64,000 nucleotides of DNA, from assembly GCA_038503065.1 (NCBI GenBank), contig JBCAMK010000015.1, positions 1,426,001 to 1,490,000 on the forward strand, given 5' to 3'. Source of the stretch: Paragyromitra xinjiangensis. Its lineage: Eukaryota; Ascomycota; Pezizomycetes; Pezizales; Discinaceae. Position numbers and translations under genes: made by a program. Positions 39,053 through 50,171 of this stretch are shown here, piece by piece; position 1 is the stretch's first letter, and each line of letters opens with the position of its first letter. A model generated the notes under the pieces. That model saw nothing but the letters and a program-made list of their open reading frames with translations, had not been told where the DNA came from and searched no databases.

Positions 39053-40480
39053 CTAGGCTTGGCTACTCATAGTGCCGATTGTATCCTTATGGTACTGGGC
39101 CCCAGCCCCGGAGCTTTCACCAGCGCCCTTCTTGTTACGGCCGCGACCTGACTCTTCATAGTTATCTTTGAGTTTCTGAGTAGCAGTTGCAACACCCTTT
39201 CCCTTCCAGTCTGGTACGTTCCTTTCCTCCGGGAAATAAGCATTTTCATAATACTGAACCCCATGCTGAGATTCCTCTATTTCGTTCATTTCCGGCAATT
39301 CGTCTTCAAAATCCCCACTCCAATTCTCCGAACGGAACCTATACTCCCTTCCATGAGTTAAGAAGCTATCCAGAACACTCAACATATCATGGTCAGGGTC
39401 GTCCATATCACCCGCCCACTGTTCAAAGTCCACCCTCGTCGTAGTAATTGCCGCACTAACGAAATCCAACACAACATCAACCCAACGCCCTACCTGATTC
39501 CAATCCAACGACGCGATACCCTGTCTAAACTCCACCGTCCCACTTTCCTTCGCAGACAGGAAATTATACTTCGTGCACTTATTACTCCCATTACTAAGCA
39601 TATAAACGCGCATAACACCCTCACTCCTAGTCCTCGCAGTCCTGCTATTTATCTTCGAGTCAACATATCTAACCCTCTCTAGCTTTGCCATAGGCCGTAT
39701 CTTCATCATCTCGATATTCGACGAAATATTCACCACCTTCTGATCCACATCACTCCTAACCCGGGACGCAGGGTGCTGCGTATCCATCGCTTCCTCGAAC
39801 ACCACAACGGCCTTTAGGATCTTCTTCAACTGACACACGGACCATCCACCTCGACGGCCAACATGTACATGTAACCCAGTATCTTTATTAAAAATCACAT
39901 CCAACCGTGACCGACCAAGAGCCTCCAACGAGGCTAACAAAGTCGAGACAACCCTGCGCCAGGAGTGTTCTCGCATAATTGGTGTTGCAACCTCCATTGA
40001 TTGTCGATTCCTTACCTCCCCGGTGTCTAGGATTTCCTGTACAGGACCAATTGACCCACGGTCACGCTTCGGGTCGAGCCCGCTCTCGTTCATGAGGGCG
40101 AAGTGTTTTCGGTTGTAGCGGTGGAGGGTTCGTGTTATTGGCGTGTTACCGAATCCCCAGGTTGTCTTCTCGATTGATTTGCCATATGGAAACCATACGA
40201 CTTTGTCTAGCCGGATATCGCAGCGGACTTCGGGGAGGAAGGTTTGGTTTACCCCGAGGTTGGAGAAAGACGGGTCGTAGGGGAATGGGACTTGGCCGTG
40301 AGATTCTAGTGCGGCTTTGAGGATGGCGTGCGGGTCGTCTTGGATGAGGAGGTTTAGGAGGAGGAATTCTAGTTCTAGGCCGAGGGTGAGGATGGTTTGG
40401 TTGGTGTCTCGACGGGGAGTGGGGGGAATTGACAGGGGGTCTTGAGAGAGGCCATGCTGTTTTAAGTGGGGTGAAGACAT
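39053..40480 (-). CDS. Putative amidoligase (amidoligase_2 family, COOH-NH2 ligase fold)
   Basis: Intronless ORF of 475 codons with a true ATG at 40480. Motifs of the fungal amidoligase family, which shares the glutamine-synthetase/glutamate-cysteine-ligase fold: an N-terminal GLELEFLL (residues about 34-41, metal-binding glutamates), SMEVATPIM (about 163-171), the GLHVHVG histidine motif (about 202-208), and TVEFRQ (about 315-320), the expected glutamate-arginine pair. The family is predicted to form amide or peptide bonds with ATP; no fungal substrate is established to my knowledge. The C-terminal 60 residues are low complexity and basic. It has no neighbour on its strand within 1.4 kb at the 3' side, so no cluster partner is evident. 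Confidence 0.82.
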   Translation of the reverse strand: MSSPHLKQHGLSQDPLSIPPTPRRDTNQTILTLGLELEFLLLNLLIQDDPHAILKAALESHGQVPFPYDPSFSNLGVNQTFLPEVRCDIRLDKVVWFPYGKSIEKTTWGFGNTPITRTLHRYNRKHFALMNESGLDPKRDRGSIGPVQEILDTGEVRNRQSMEVATPIMREHSWRRVVSTLLASLEALGRSRLDVIFNKDTGLHVHVGRRGGWSVCQLKKILKAVVVFEEAMDTQHPASRVRSDVDQKVVNISSNIEMMKIRPMAKLERVRYVDSKINSRTARTRSEGVMRVYMLSNGSNKCTKYNFLSAKESGTVEFRQGIASLDWNQVGRWVDVVLDFVSAAITTTRVDFEQWAGDMDDPDHDMLSVLDSFLTHGREYRFRSENWSGDFEDELPEMNEIEESQHGVQYYENAYFPEERNVPDWKGKGVATATQKLKDNYEESGRGRNKKGAGESSGAGAQYHKDTIGTMSSQA

Positions 40481-41784
40481 TGAGGTGACTTCGGGTACCT
40501 GCAGTGGGGTTTCTCGCTGCTATGGATGGTATCGAAGAAATGGATGGTGGGATGTATCCGGGATGTTCTGGTGCTGACTGTAGTGGTTCTTCGTGAAGTT
40601 GCGTGGGGTTGCAGCAATATTCAAATCTAACCCAACATGGAGACGCTAGCTTCTAACGGGGAATCCACTGCTTGTAGTATTCCAATCATGGAATATCACT
40701 CGATGTCCCGTCTTAACCCATAATCCCTCAAAGTCACATTACCCCTCAATACTCTAGCATATAGGATTTCAACCGTAATTGCTCTTTCAATGTTCTGGGC
40801 TTCCTCTACCCTAACCCCAGTCCGATTCGCGATGAGGCTGAAACAAGGCCCATCGCATCCCCACCCACTGCACCCCTTCAATGCCTCCCTTACTTTTTGT
40901 CATCGCAAGAAAAAAACTCAGTGGCATCCCCCCCAGACCGGCCGCTTTTTCATCCGCCTCCTCACCACAAACTCGTATTCGAGGATAAACATGATGGTCC
41001 GAGGCCACTCGCTAACTCCGCGTACTCGCAAACAACCTTACCACCCTCAATCATAGCCGGTCAAACACCCACTCAAATCCACAATCCACAACCTACAAGC
41101 TTAACCCAACCTTAACACACGCTCCTCTCAATACCTCGCAGCTTACAGATACACAGCTCCTCCAAATCCCCAACCCCCTGACTCTAACTTTACTCTACCT
41201 CGCACCAACCACAACCACGACTCTACTATGATGAGACATCGGTGCAAACGCTACACTATGAGAAGCGGTACAGCTCCACTAGCAGCTTCATACAAATATG
41301 GATAACATACAACGGTTCTATAGCTCTACAGCTGTCTTGATGCCGTCACAGAGCTGAGACAGCACATAGGGCAGAATCGCATAGCAGTATTTGAAAGTAC
41401 TATTAAAATGGCACTGGGTCTATAAGCGGAATACCTAGGTGCAACTGCGTTGTTGGTCGATTATAGGCATGAGGCAGTTGTGGAATTTGTTGGTATATGG
41501 GTGGTTGATGTGGTTGATGTGGGATGATAGGGGGTAGTTTTGGGTATTCCTGTGTAGAGATGGTATGATTGGAACCTAAGGTGATGAAGGATAGGTTGGT
41601 GTTTTGCCTTAGTTTGTAGAAACCATCACTTGTAGCAACGGTGGGGTTGGTGGCCGAAGTGTTTTTGGGGTGAGTGCAGATTTGGGTTTGGATAGTGTGT
41701 ATGGTCACTGTTGAGTAATAAAGGTTTGAGTTTATTGATAGTCAGAAAGGGATACCCACACTAGCCCCCAGTTATCGAGGGTAC

Positions 41785-41840
41785 TAGTCTCGTGCCTAGT
41801 ACTCAGCAAGCTGCACAGGATTGGGCTGGGTACGAGACTA
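41785..41840 (-). repeat. Short hairpin element, truncated copy in reverse orientation
   Basis: Ends are TAGTCTCGT and ACGAGACTA, perfect 9-bp inverted repeats. Read on the minus strand it begins CTCGTACCCAGCCC and contains TGCAGCTTGC, matching the left half of the copies at 8853 and 41862; the right half is missing. Confidence 0.7.
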
Positions 41841-41861
41841 CGAGGGTACATTCATCATAGC

Positions 41862-41931
41862 CTCGTGCCCAGCCCCACTACGCAGCTTGCTCCGGTGCGC
41901 AGCAACCATGGTAGGTGGGGATGGGAACGAG
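41862..41931 (+). repeat. Short hairpin element
   Basis: 70 bp, starting CTCGTGCCCAGCCCCACTAC and ending in an imperfect inverted copy GTAGGTGGGGATGGGAACGAG-like. It matches the copy at 8853-8930 with small gaps. It lies 21 bp from an oppositely oriented truncated copy. Confidence 0.75.
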
Positions 41932-42926
41932 CCTACATTCATCATAGTCTTTCTCTCACCCTAGCGTCGAACGAAGATCTTTGAACAATCTCCCCACAGA
42001 TCCATCGAAACACATTTGATACTTCCATTCAGAGGGAGAGCACGGAACTGGGCCACGGGAACCAGGAATAGTCCGTATGGGGATGCGCCTATAGCATGGG
42101 TGTTGAATATAGAAAGACTATAGAATTGCTCATAAAGCAACTAAGAAATTCACGAAACCCTATAGCTGCATGTACCTAATTTATCTACTCCCCGTCACAC
42201 TGGCCACCAAAAAAATCACAAACAGGCACAGCAGAAATATATTAACATTACAACACTTATCCCTCCTCCCAACTAATACGGGTGATATTCCATGACCCAC
42301 CCACCCTACCCTCAAATCATATCGTGAGTCATGGTAATCAATGCCATCTCACCATTCCTCATCTCCACCGCAAAATCCCATTACCCTCCACCGCCACCCT
42401 CCCCTCGCCTCCACCACTAGTCCAGTCAAAATATCCAGTAACTACACATATATGGTGTTTAGTAATTACAGTTATACATATATATTTGTACACCAAGCAC
42501 CAGTCCACCTTCACATACCCTTCACCCGCCACCTCACACTGTCTTCCCGCGCTTCCATGCACCGATCCATGCACCGACCCGCCACCAAGAATATAACACC
42601 CTCAGAAACCCGGCTCCGTCCAGATCCAGATGATAAAGTCAGACTTGAAAAGAAAAAAAATTACACCAATCCAACACCCCCTCTCCTCCCACAAACTCTT
42701 TATATTTTGTAGGGAAGAACAACCCCAACAGAATAACAAAAGAAAGGACTACCCGTGCCCCCGGATGGAAATAGAAAATATAAGTTACGTGGAGTAAGTA
42801 AAGATTTAAGAGCCAAAGAAATCAGAAAAAGTCGCGCATCAACGTGTCTCAGCTGGGAAGTAAAGGTAGAAGTCAAACAAAGAAAAAACCAGAACGCTCA
42901 AGAAAAAAGGATAAAGTTCAAATATA

Positions 42927-44994
42927 CTACGACCCATTCCTCGTACCCTCACCCCGACTCGACTCCCGATCGCTATTCTGCGCGTCACCTTCGATTTTTC
43001 GTCTCTCAAAGCGTTGGTCGCCTTTTTGATACCGGTCTTTCAATTGTACGTACCTATCACAATATCAGCATTTATTCGGTTATAGGATAGAGATATACTC
43101 ACGTTGGTGGTTTTGACCTCATCAACACTACTATAAAATTCTTGATGATATTCTGCTGGCTAAACGGTCGATGTCGCTCGCTCCTTACAAATTTATGCCC
43201 ATGGAGATACTCCCTTGTTGTTTCTCCTCGGCCCATTAGGAAGACATGATAACCAAATAGCGCAAGTGGGTAAGGTGACGCAAGAGCTCCATACACAACC
43301 ATTCCGAAAACTACCCGCCAGCGCTTAATTGCATCGTTGAAGTCCACACTGTCGTTTATTTCATTTTGTTTTCTTTGCCAGAGGATCAGATGGACAAGAC
43401 TCAGTGCTATGAGGTATAGCCCGAGGATGGTGGCGGTAGTGACAAATGTGAAGAAGTACCGGTAGTTACGACGCCCAACGCAATTGTTAAGCCAGACGCA
43501 GTGGTGATCTTGTGTTTCTATACAGTTATCGCAGATGCGGCAATGGTGGCAGCGCGGCGGGCGCCATATGCGGCAAGTGCGACAATATTTTATGGGAACT
43601 TCAAGGTGGACTTGCGTTGGTTTTGGGGGTTTGATGAGTGCCCAGCCATTAGCGGGGGGAACAGCGAGGGGATCGTTTTCATCGTCAGTTTCAAGAGGGT
43701 GCACGTTGCGGGGGTAGACCTGGTGGGTGTTAGTACGGGGCTGAAATACTGCAGGATTTGGAATAGATTAGTGGATGGATAAACATACTCCGGGATCCGA
43801 GACAGAAGCCTTGATGAACGACGACATGCATAACAGAAACAGGTAAGCGAATGTTATAGGCAGTGCTGGCGATACGTTCAACCATAACCATTCCGCCCTA
43901 CCAAAACCCAGCCAATCAGTTTCATACACTCTCACTCGCACCTCCGCCAATCGGGTAGCCTACGAAAAACCAAAAAACAACGCCACTGGTACGCAGATCA
44001 AGATTGCCGTCAAAATGTTCATTGGAAAGTCGTTTGCTGTCTGAAACCTCCCACCAAAACAGAAACTCGTGTTTCCAGGAAAATACTGCCAATTCTTCCC
44101 CAAATCTGGTTGTTGCTGTTTTTGGTGTTTTTGTTTTGAATCACTGGAGCCATTGCTCGACGAATCGAGTCGTGGCAGCGGCGGGGTTCCATTCACCGCA
44201 TTTGTGTGGCTTCCATTCAATTTCCTGTCCACCATCGAATCCCCATGTGTTCGTAGAGGTGAGACCGAGCTTACTGATTGAGCCGTCTGAGCTGTTGGCG
44301 ATAATGACCTTCTGGACTGCACATAACCCCGCTCATCGCTTAACCTGTTCTGGCCGAGTTGGTGTACAATTGGCTCATTTAGTGATAGCCCCAAAATTGG
44401 CGATCGTTCCGGCGCCGTCGCAGCCTGAGCAAACTCCCGTATCCTGTTCTGCTCTTCATCCTCCTCTGTGACCTTCCCTCTCTGCGCCTGCAGTTTCGCC
44501 GAACTCATAGGTCGGTAAAATGCGTGGCTGGTGAGCGACGGCGCATGTGTTCGCGATGCGGACGAAGTTGGTCTCCCCCTTTGACTTCCCCCCACAGAAC
44601 TCAGCCCTCTTCGTGACGGGGGGGCATTCGACCATCCTCTCATTCCAGCCGTAGAACTTGACATGGCGGTGCTGGGACGAGAGCCAGAGAAGGCATCTGG
44701 TTTGGGTTCACTCACAGATACTCGGGTCCGGGTTTGGCCTAGAGGAGGTTGCAGCGATGACCGACGGGATGCAGTGCCTTGCTGAGACTGCTGGGCCTCG
44801 GCAAGACCCATGATGTCGGAGGCATTATCGCTGATGTCGGTCATGCGCGAGGAAACGACACTGTGGGTGCCATGGTCGGTACGGTCTTCGTGAATTTCAT
44901 GGAGCGAGAGAGGGAGGCCACCGGCGTGAGTAGGTGAGTGTAGGAAGACTGAAGACAACGGTGAGGAAGGGCCTCGGGATGAGGCCATCGGCAT
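42927..44994 (-). CDS. ERF2: Erf2-like palmitoyltransferase (DHHC zinc finger)
   Basis: Four exons: 43964-44994, 43789-43897, 43103-43719 and 42927-43053 (627 aa), with consistent phases; introns 66, 69 and 49 nt. ATG at 44994 was used; a second ATG two codons later is equally possible. Residues 1-300 are Ser/Pro-rich and probably disordered. Two membrane helices follow (NILTAILICVPVALFFGF and VSPALPITFAYLFLLCM), then the CRD with CRTCRIWRPPRCHHC and the DHHC motif in QDHHCVWLNNCVG (about residue 447), then two further helices and the TTxE-like region, ending with a conserved QRF segment in exon 4. Erf2 with Erf4/Shr5 palmitoylates Ras at the ER in yeast. The long N-terminal tail is usual in filamentous fungi. 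Divergent from the mannosyltransferase gene. Confidence 0.93.
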
Positions 44995-45300
44995 CGGTGG
45001 AAGCTAGCGGACCAGCAGCAGGAGGACGAGCTGCGGGCCAGGATAGAGATGGACAGTAGACGATGCAAGGGGTAACCGGAGGTGGAGTAGGAGGAGGGAG
45101 GGAGTGGGTGGGTGGAGTAGGGGAAGATAGGAGTTAGAGGGGTGTTAGAGCAACGCTATGGATTAATCAGCAGGCAGTAGCAGCAGTGGCAGCAGTGCAT
45201 ACTCTGGGTGGGCGGAAAATGCACGAAAGGGCAGAAAAAAAGGAAGAAGTGTAGAAATGAATGAATAATGAATGACTGAAGTGAATGAAGATATCTGAGC

Positions 45301-45430
45301 GGGGGAGAGGGGAGAGGGGTGAGGGGTGAGGGGAGGGGGGAGAGGGGGGAGAAGGGAGGGGGAGTGAGGATACAAGAGGTGAAGATGAAGAAGATGAAGA
45401 AGATGAAGGAGGAGGAGGAGGACGGAGAGA
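45301..45430 (+). promoter_or_regulatory. G-run purine tract upstream of the ERF2-like gene
   Basis: Repeated GGGG-runs separated by one to three bases (GGGGAGAGGGGAGAGGGG-type) up to about 45363, then a GAAGAT triplet-like repeat. The spacing of G-runs satisfies the usual pattern for intramolecular G-quadruplex formation on the plus strand. Confidence 0.65.
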
Positions 45431-46067
45431 CTGAGCTGCAACACTCTCGGGTTGCAGGATCTCGGCAGTAAGCGAGAATCTCTCGGAAGAAAAAAAGAGG
45501 TTTGGGAGTGTTCAGTCTAACTTAAGCAGTAATAACACTTTGAAGATGCGATGCAGAAAAGCAGGTGGGTGGGTGAGAGGGGGCGGGTGAGTTACTCTCT
45601 TGTGCATATCACTGACATACAATGTGTACCTACTAGGAGTGGTACTGTCCGGTAGGTACATCAGTACGGTACTCTCCCCAGCGTAGGTACATGTAGCCAG
45701 GGACTGATCCAATGCCAGGGAACTCATCAGTTCAGCCCAGCACGTGAATCGCCATCGGACTCGACATGCAGCAGTCGTATTTCAATTGGCCGTACAGCTG
45801 GTGATATCTGTTCCCCACGCATTGGCCAGTTCAATTGAGATCTATGAATACCAAACTGTGCATTTTTCGTGACGAGTCGACTAGTTGCCCCGATGCGTTG
45901 GTTATTGGAAGAGAAGCGCGACGGCGGCTTCGAGAATCAGACGCGCGCCGCTATTGTAGGGTAAGGTAAAAAATAAAATAGATTGCTGCATTTCGCCTCC
46001 AACTTGAACATCTGGCCTGTTCACAAGTAACACGAGTTCAGCTGTGGGTTTTCTATCGGAGTATCTA

Positions 46068-46170
46068 TTTCTCTCGCGTTCTCCCTCCCTCGCTCTCCCC
46101 CCTTCGTTCTCTCCCGCTCGCTATTTCTCCCTTGCAGGAGAGCTTCTCTCCTCTCCCCCCGTTCCATCGA
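46068..46170 (+). promoter_or_regulatory. CT-rich promoter tract of the PMT gene
   Basis: Long pyrimidine run (CTCCCTCCCTCGCTCTCCCC and similar) 175-280 bp before the PMT ATG, a common fungal core-promoter feature. Confidence 0.6.
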
Positions 46171-46344
46171 TTGGACTCCCCTTTAGTTATTTAATTGTTG
46201 CTGTCCACTCACCACCGCCGCTGTAGCTGTCACACCCCTATATCCTCTGGTGTCACTCTCCTCCCCCAGATACCTTACAATAAATAAATAAAAATCCATT
46301 CGATTACATCATAATCTAATCCTGTCTTCGAATTGACCCCGACC

Positions 46345-49300
46345 ATGCCACCGAAAACCCCCCGTCTAGCAGTAGGCGAGAAGGGTTCGCGCTCTCGCTC
46401 TCGAAGTCGCTCTCCAGGTCGCAAAGCCAAGAAGATCAACCCAGCCGCAACTCCAGAAGCTCTAGCAACCCTAACTCCAGCACCTCCCGCGAAGAAAAAT
46501 GTCGTCGTCCTCAATAAAAAAGAGGAGCGAGTCAGGGATAATGATATCCTGAATCTGCCGTCTTTTGACTTTCAGTTAATGGCGATCTTAACGGTTGTAG
46601 CCGTAGGAGTACGGTTGTTTAGGATTCAGCAGCCAACGAGTGTTGTTTTTGATGAAGTCCAGTAAGTTCTACTCTACAAAAGCTGCAGCTACACGACTAA
46701 CGGGTACTAGCTTCGGTGGGTTCGCGTCAAAATATATCAAAGGGAAATTCTTCATGGATGTGCATCCCCCACTGGCGAAGCTGCTCATCACTCTTGCTGG
46801 ATGGTTAGCTGGGTTCAACGGGGACTTTGATTTCAAGGAAATTGGGAAAGATTATCTTGAGCCTGGAGTGCCTTATGTGGCTATGAGACTGTTGCCTGCG
46901 CTTCTCGGCATTTTGGTTGTTCCTACCATGTTTTTGACGTTGAAGGCTGCTGGGTGTTCTACGGCTTCTTCTGTCTTGGGCGCTGGTCTTATTATTTTCG
47001 GTCAGTGCAATCGGGGAAAACTCCGGGAAACTGAGACATGCTGACTTAGGGTGTCAGAAAACGGTCTTTTGACTCAATCCCGTCTTATCCTCTTGGACTC
47101 GCCTCTGGTTGCTTTTACAGCCTTTACTGGTCTTGCCTGGACTTCCTTCCTCAATGTCCACGAGCAGGGCGAATCGAAGGCGTTTTCGCCTAATTGGTGG
47201 TTCTGGCTGTCGTTGACTGGACTGGGTCTTGGGGCTACTGTCAGTGTGAAGTGGGTTGGCTTGTTCACCATTGCCTGGGTTGGGAGCTTGACTGTTCTCC
47301 AATTGTGGTTCCTCTTGGGTGATACCAAGACCATCACTCCTCGACTATGGTTCAAACACTTCTTCGCACGTGTATTCTGTCTCATCGTCATCCCGTTGGT
47401 ATTCTACATGTCCATGTTCGTCATCCACTTCGCCTGTCTCCGTAACCCCGGCGACGGTGATGGCTTCATGTCCTCCGAGTTCCAGGCCACCCTCAACTCC
47501 AAGGGCATGCACAGCGTTCCCGCAGATGTTGCATACGGGTCTAAGATTTCCATCAGGCACCACAACACCCAGGGCGGATACCTCCACTCCCATAACCACA
47601 TGTACCCCACCGGTTCTAAGCAGCAGCAGATCACCCTCTACCCACACAAGGACGAAAACAATATCTGGATCGTCGAGAACCAGACCAATCCCATTGGAGG
47701 TGAATTCTATGATGCGAACTCTCCACCGGTGTTGATTGAGGATGGGTTTATGATTAGGTTGTACCACGGACCGACTGATCGACGTCTACACTCGCATGAT
47801 GTTAGACCGCCGGTTACGGAGGCGGATTGGCAGAATGAGGTCTCCGCGTATGGGTATAAGGGCTTTGAGGGTGATGCGAATGACGTCTTCCGGGTTGAGA
47901 TTATTAAGCATTTATCTGAGGGCACAGAAGGGAAGAAACGGCTCCGTACTATTCAGACTAAGTTTAAGCTCGTCCACACTATGACTGGTTGTGTTCTTTT
48001 CTCCCATAAGGTTAAGCTCCCGGAATGGGGTTTTGAGCAGCAGGAGGTTACTTGTGCAAAGGGTGCTACTCTACCTAATAGTGTTTGGTATGTTGAGCAG
48101 AATGAGCACCCTGAGCTCGGGGAAGATGCGGAACATGTCAATTACCGGAACCCTGGATTCTTTGGGAAGTTCTGGGAACTGAATAAGGTCATGTGGCGTA
48201 CTAATGCCGGGCTTGTTGAATCCCACGCTTGGGACTCCCGTCCTCCTTCATGGCCCATCTTGAAGCGTGGTATCAACTTCTGGGGTAAAGATAGCCGTCA
48301 AGTCTACCTCATCGGCAACCCGATTATCTGGTGGTCTTCAAGCGCCGCTATCGCTGTCTACCTCGCTTTCAAGGCTCTCGCGATCCTCAGATGGCAGCGT
48401 GGTTATAAGGACTACTCCGTAACCAACTTCCGACGCTTCGACTTTGAGGTCGGTGTGGCGGTACTTGCATGGGGGTTCCATTACTTCCCATTCTACCTAA
48501 TGCAGAGACAGCTTTTCTTGCATCATTATTTCCCGGCGTTGTATTTTGCGATTATTGCGTTTTGCCAGTTGTTTGATTTCGTAACGGCTAGGATCGCGGC
48601 GTTGGGGCTTAGGAAGAGACCGGTTGCCGGGTGGACTATGGCTGTGGTGTTTTTGGCGTTGAGCGTGGTTGGGTTTGCGTTGTATGCACCATTGGCGTAT
48701 GGTAATATGTGGACCAAGAATGAGTGTAGGAGGGTTAAGCTGTTCGATACGTGGGATTGGGACTGTAATACTTTCCACAACACAGTATGACTCTTCTCCC
48801 ACCTCCTAGAGACGATTAACTAATATGTATTAGTACGAGGAATACGCCATCTCCCCATCCGCCCCATCCTCCTCCATAGCTACATCCTCTTCCCCACCAC
48901 CTTCTTCCTCCGCACCTAACCCCGAAGGAGCCGTCACCGGCGCCCCCTCTGGCGCCCCCGTTGTCGACCAGGTCAATCTCCCCATCGTCAACCTCGCTGA
49001 CCCCCAGGTCCTCCACTCCGAAGAACGTATCGAGTACCGAGACCAAGACGGCAACATTCTGAACGAAGACCAGGTCAAAGCCCTCGAAGGCAAAGTCGAA
49101 TTCCACACCCGCTACGAAACACGAACTAGACTAGTCGACACAGACGGGAATGAGATTGCTGAGCCATCCGCTGAGTCTGTCGCCGGACCACTAGTCGATG
49201 GTGCGAACCCGGAAACGGTGCTGAAGGAGGAGGAGGCACGTGTGCTGGATGATACTGAGGCGAGGGAGGTGGTTCCCGAGAGTGCGGCGAGCCCTGCGAG

Positions 49301-49409
49301 TGAAGGGGTGGTGGAGGAGAGTGCGAAGGAGGTTACGGAGACGAAATGGGAGGAGGCGCTACATACTGAGACGGTGGTGGTGGATCAGGAGGGAAATACC
49401 ATTGAGTAG
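46345..49409 (+). CDS. PMT1: Dolichyl-phosphate-mannose protein O-mannosyltransferase, PMT1 subfamily
   Basis: Four exons: 46345-46661, 46711-47000, 47058-48784 and 48834-49409 (969 aa), phases consistent. PMT enzymes transfer mannose from dolichol-phosphate-mannose to Ser/Thr in the ER lumen. Seen: an N-terminal RS-repeat segment (SRSRSRSRSPGRK, residues about 13-25), the catalytic Asp-Glu in VVFDEVHFGGFAS (about 103-104, split by intron 1), KGKFFMDVHPPLAK, membrane helices, a central lumenal MIR-domain region (about residues 330-530; HSHNHMYP and RLHSH words), and C-terminal helices containing HHYFPALYF. The last exon encodes a long acidic cytosolic tail with EYRDQDGN and TRYETRTR, a tail typical of the PMT1 group; this is why PMT1 was preferred to PMT2 or PMT4. 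Pmt1 in yeast works as a complex with Pmt2. Confidence 0.93.
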
Positions 49410-50171
49410 AGGGGGTTTAGTTCAGGGTGTTTTTTTTGTTTTTTGTTTTAAGGGGGGTTTTTGCTTCGTGGAAATATATTATTGTTTACGAGGGTTTGTA
49501 GGGGTGCATATGATGAAGGAAGGTTATTGTTATATTCTACGTGTTTTGTGGGATTTAGGGTGGGTGGTAAAAAGGGATGTGGCGTGATAGTCGCAATCAA
49601 GTTTCGTTTGGTTTGATGAGTATTCTCTAGTAGTTCGTTGTAGGTAACGGCATGCATAGAGAATTTAAAGCACGCTGCTCAAATCATATGGTGATGGTGT
49701 AAATTCCATACGTTCCTCAGGAACTCGTTTCACGGTACAGCACACTCGCCCTATAAGAGTATTATTTATAAAAATATTCTTAGCGGGGCACCCCCCCGAA
49801 ACTACCTCCCTAGCCCGTATTTGGTAAAGTCTTCCCTATAAACCTTCTCTATTGAGTTAGATCACCTTCTTATAAGAATATTCTTCTGTATTCTCGGTCC
49901 CAGTGGTATTCTTATAGAGCGATTGTACTGTAGAGCGATTGTACTGTACTAGTAAACTGAATTACTTGATAATGATACTAGACCTTGACTAGCCAAACCG
50001 AGCACCGTATTGTATTCGAGTGAGAATCTAAGTACCCAAATTATCATACAGCATATCATACAGCTCAAAACTAAACCCAAGAAATAAAACTCCATCCTAA
50101 CGCTAGAGCTAGTCCGTAGTTGTAATAAAGCAAACCCTACCATGATAGTAAGAAAGAAAAAGAGTAACCAT
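49410..50171. other. Intergenic between convergent genes
   Basis: 762 bp between two convergent genes. It contains an exact tandem duplication of 16 bp, TAGAGCGATTGTACTG at 49915-49930 and 49931-49946, and AT-rich (TTCTTATA-type) palindromic words at 49750-49915 that recur near 3668 and 8091. Confidence 0.5.

Larger units (their letters stand above)
40481..42926. other. Intergenic containing two hairpin elements
   Basis: 2.4 kb. It holds the two hairpin elements at 41785-41840 and 41862-41931. A minus-strand frame at 41403-41708 has coding-like composition (Thr/Pro/Gln-rich, preceded by a splice-acceptor-like CAACAG), but no upstream exon could be found. 42280-42600 is C-rich on the plus strand. 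Confidence 0.4.
44995..46344. promoter_or_regulatory. Divergent promoter region ERF2-like / PMT
   Basis: 1.35 kb. The ERF2 side holds a G-run-rich purine tract at 45301-45430; the PMT side holds a CT-rich tract at about 46068-46170. Both are pyrimidine-rich on the sense strand of the gene they precede. Confidence 0.6.

Noticed and set aside
41403..41708. Thr/Pro/Gln-rich minus-strand frame preceded by a splice-acceptor-like site
   Set aside because: Could be a terminal exon, but no upstream exon with a start could be found, and the candidate neighbouring frames overlap hairpin elements.
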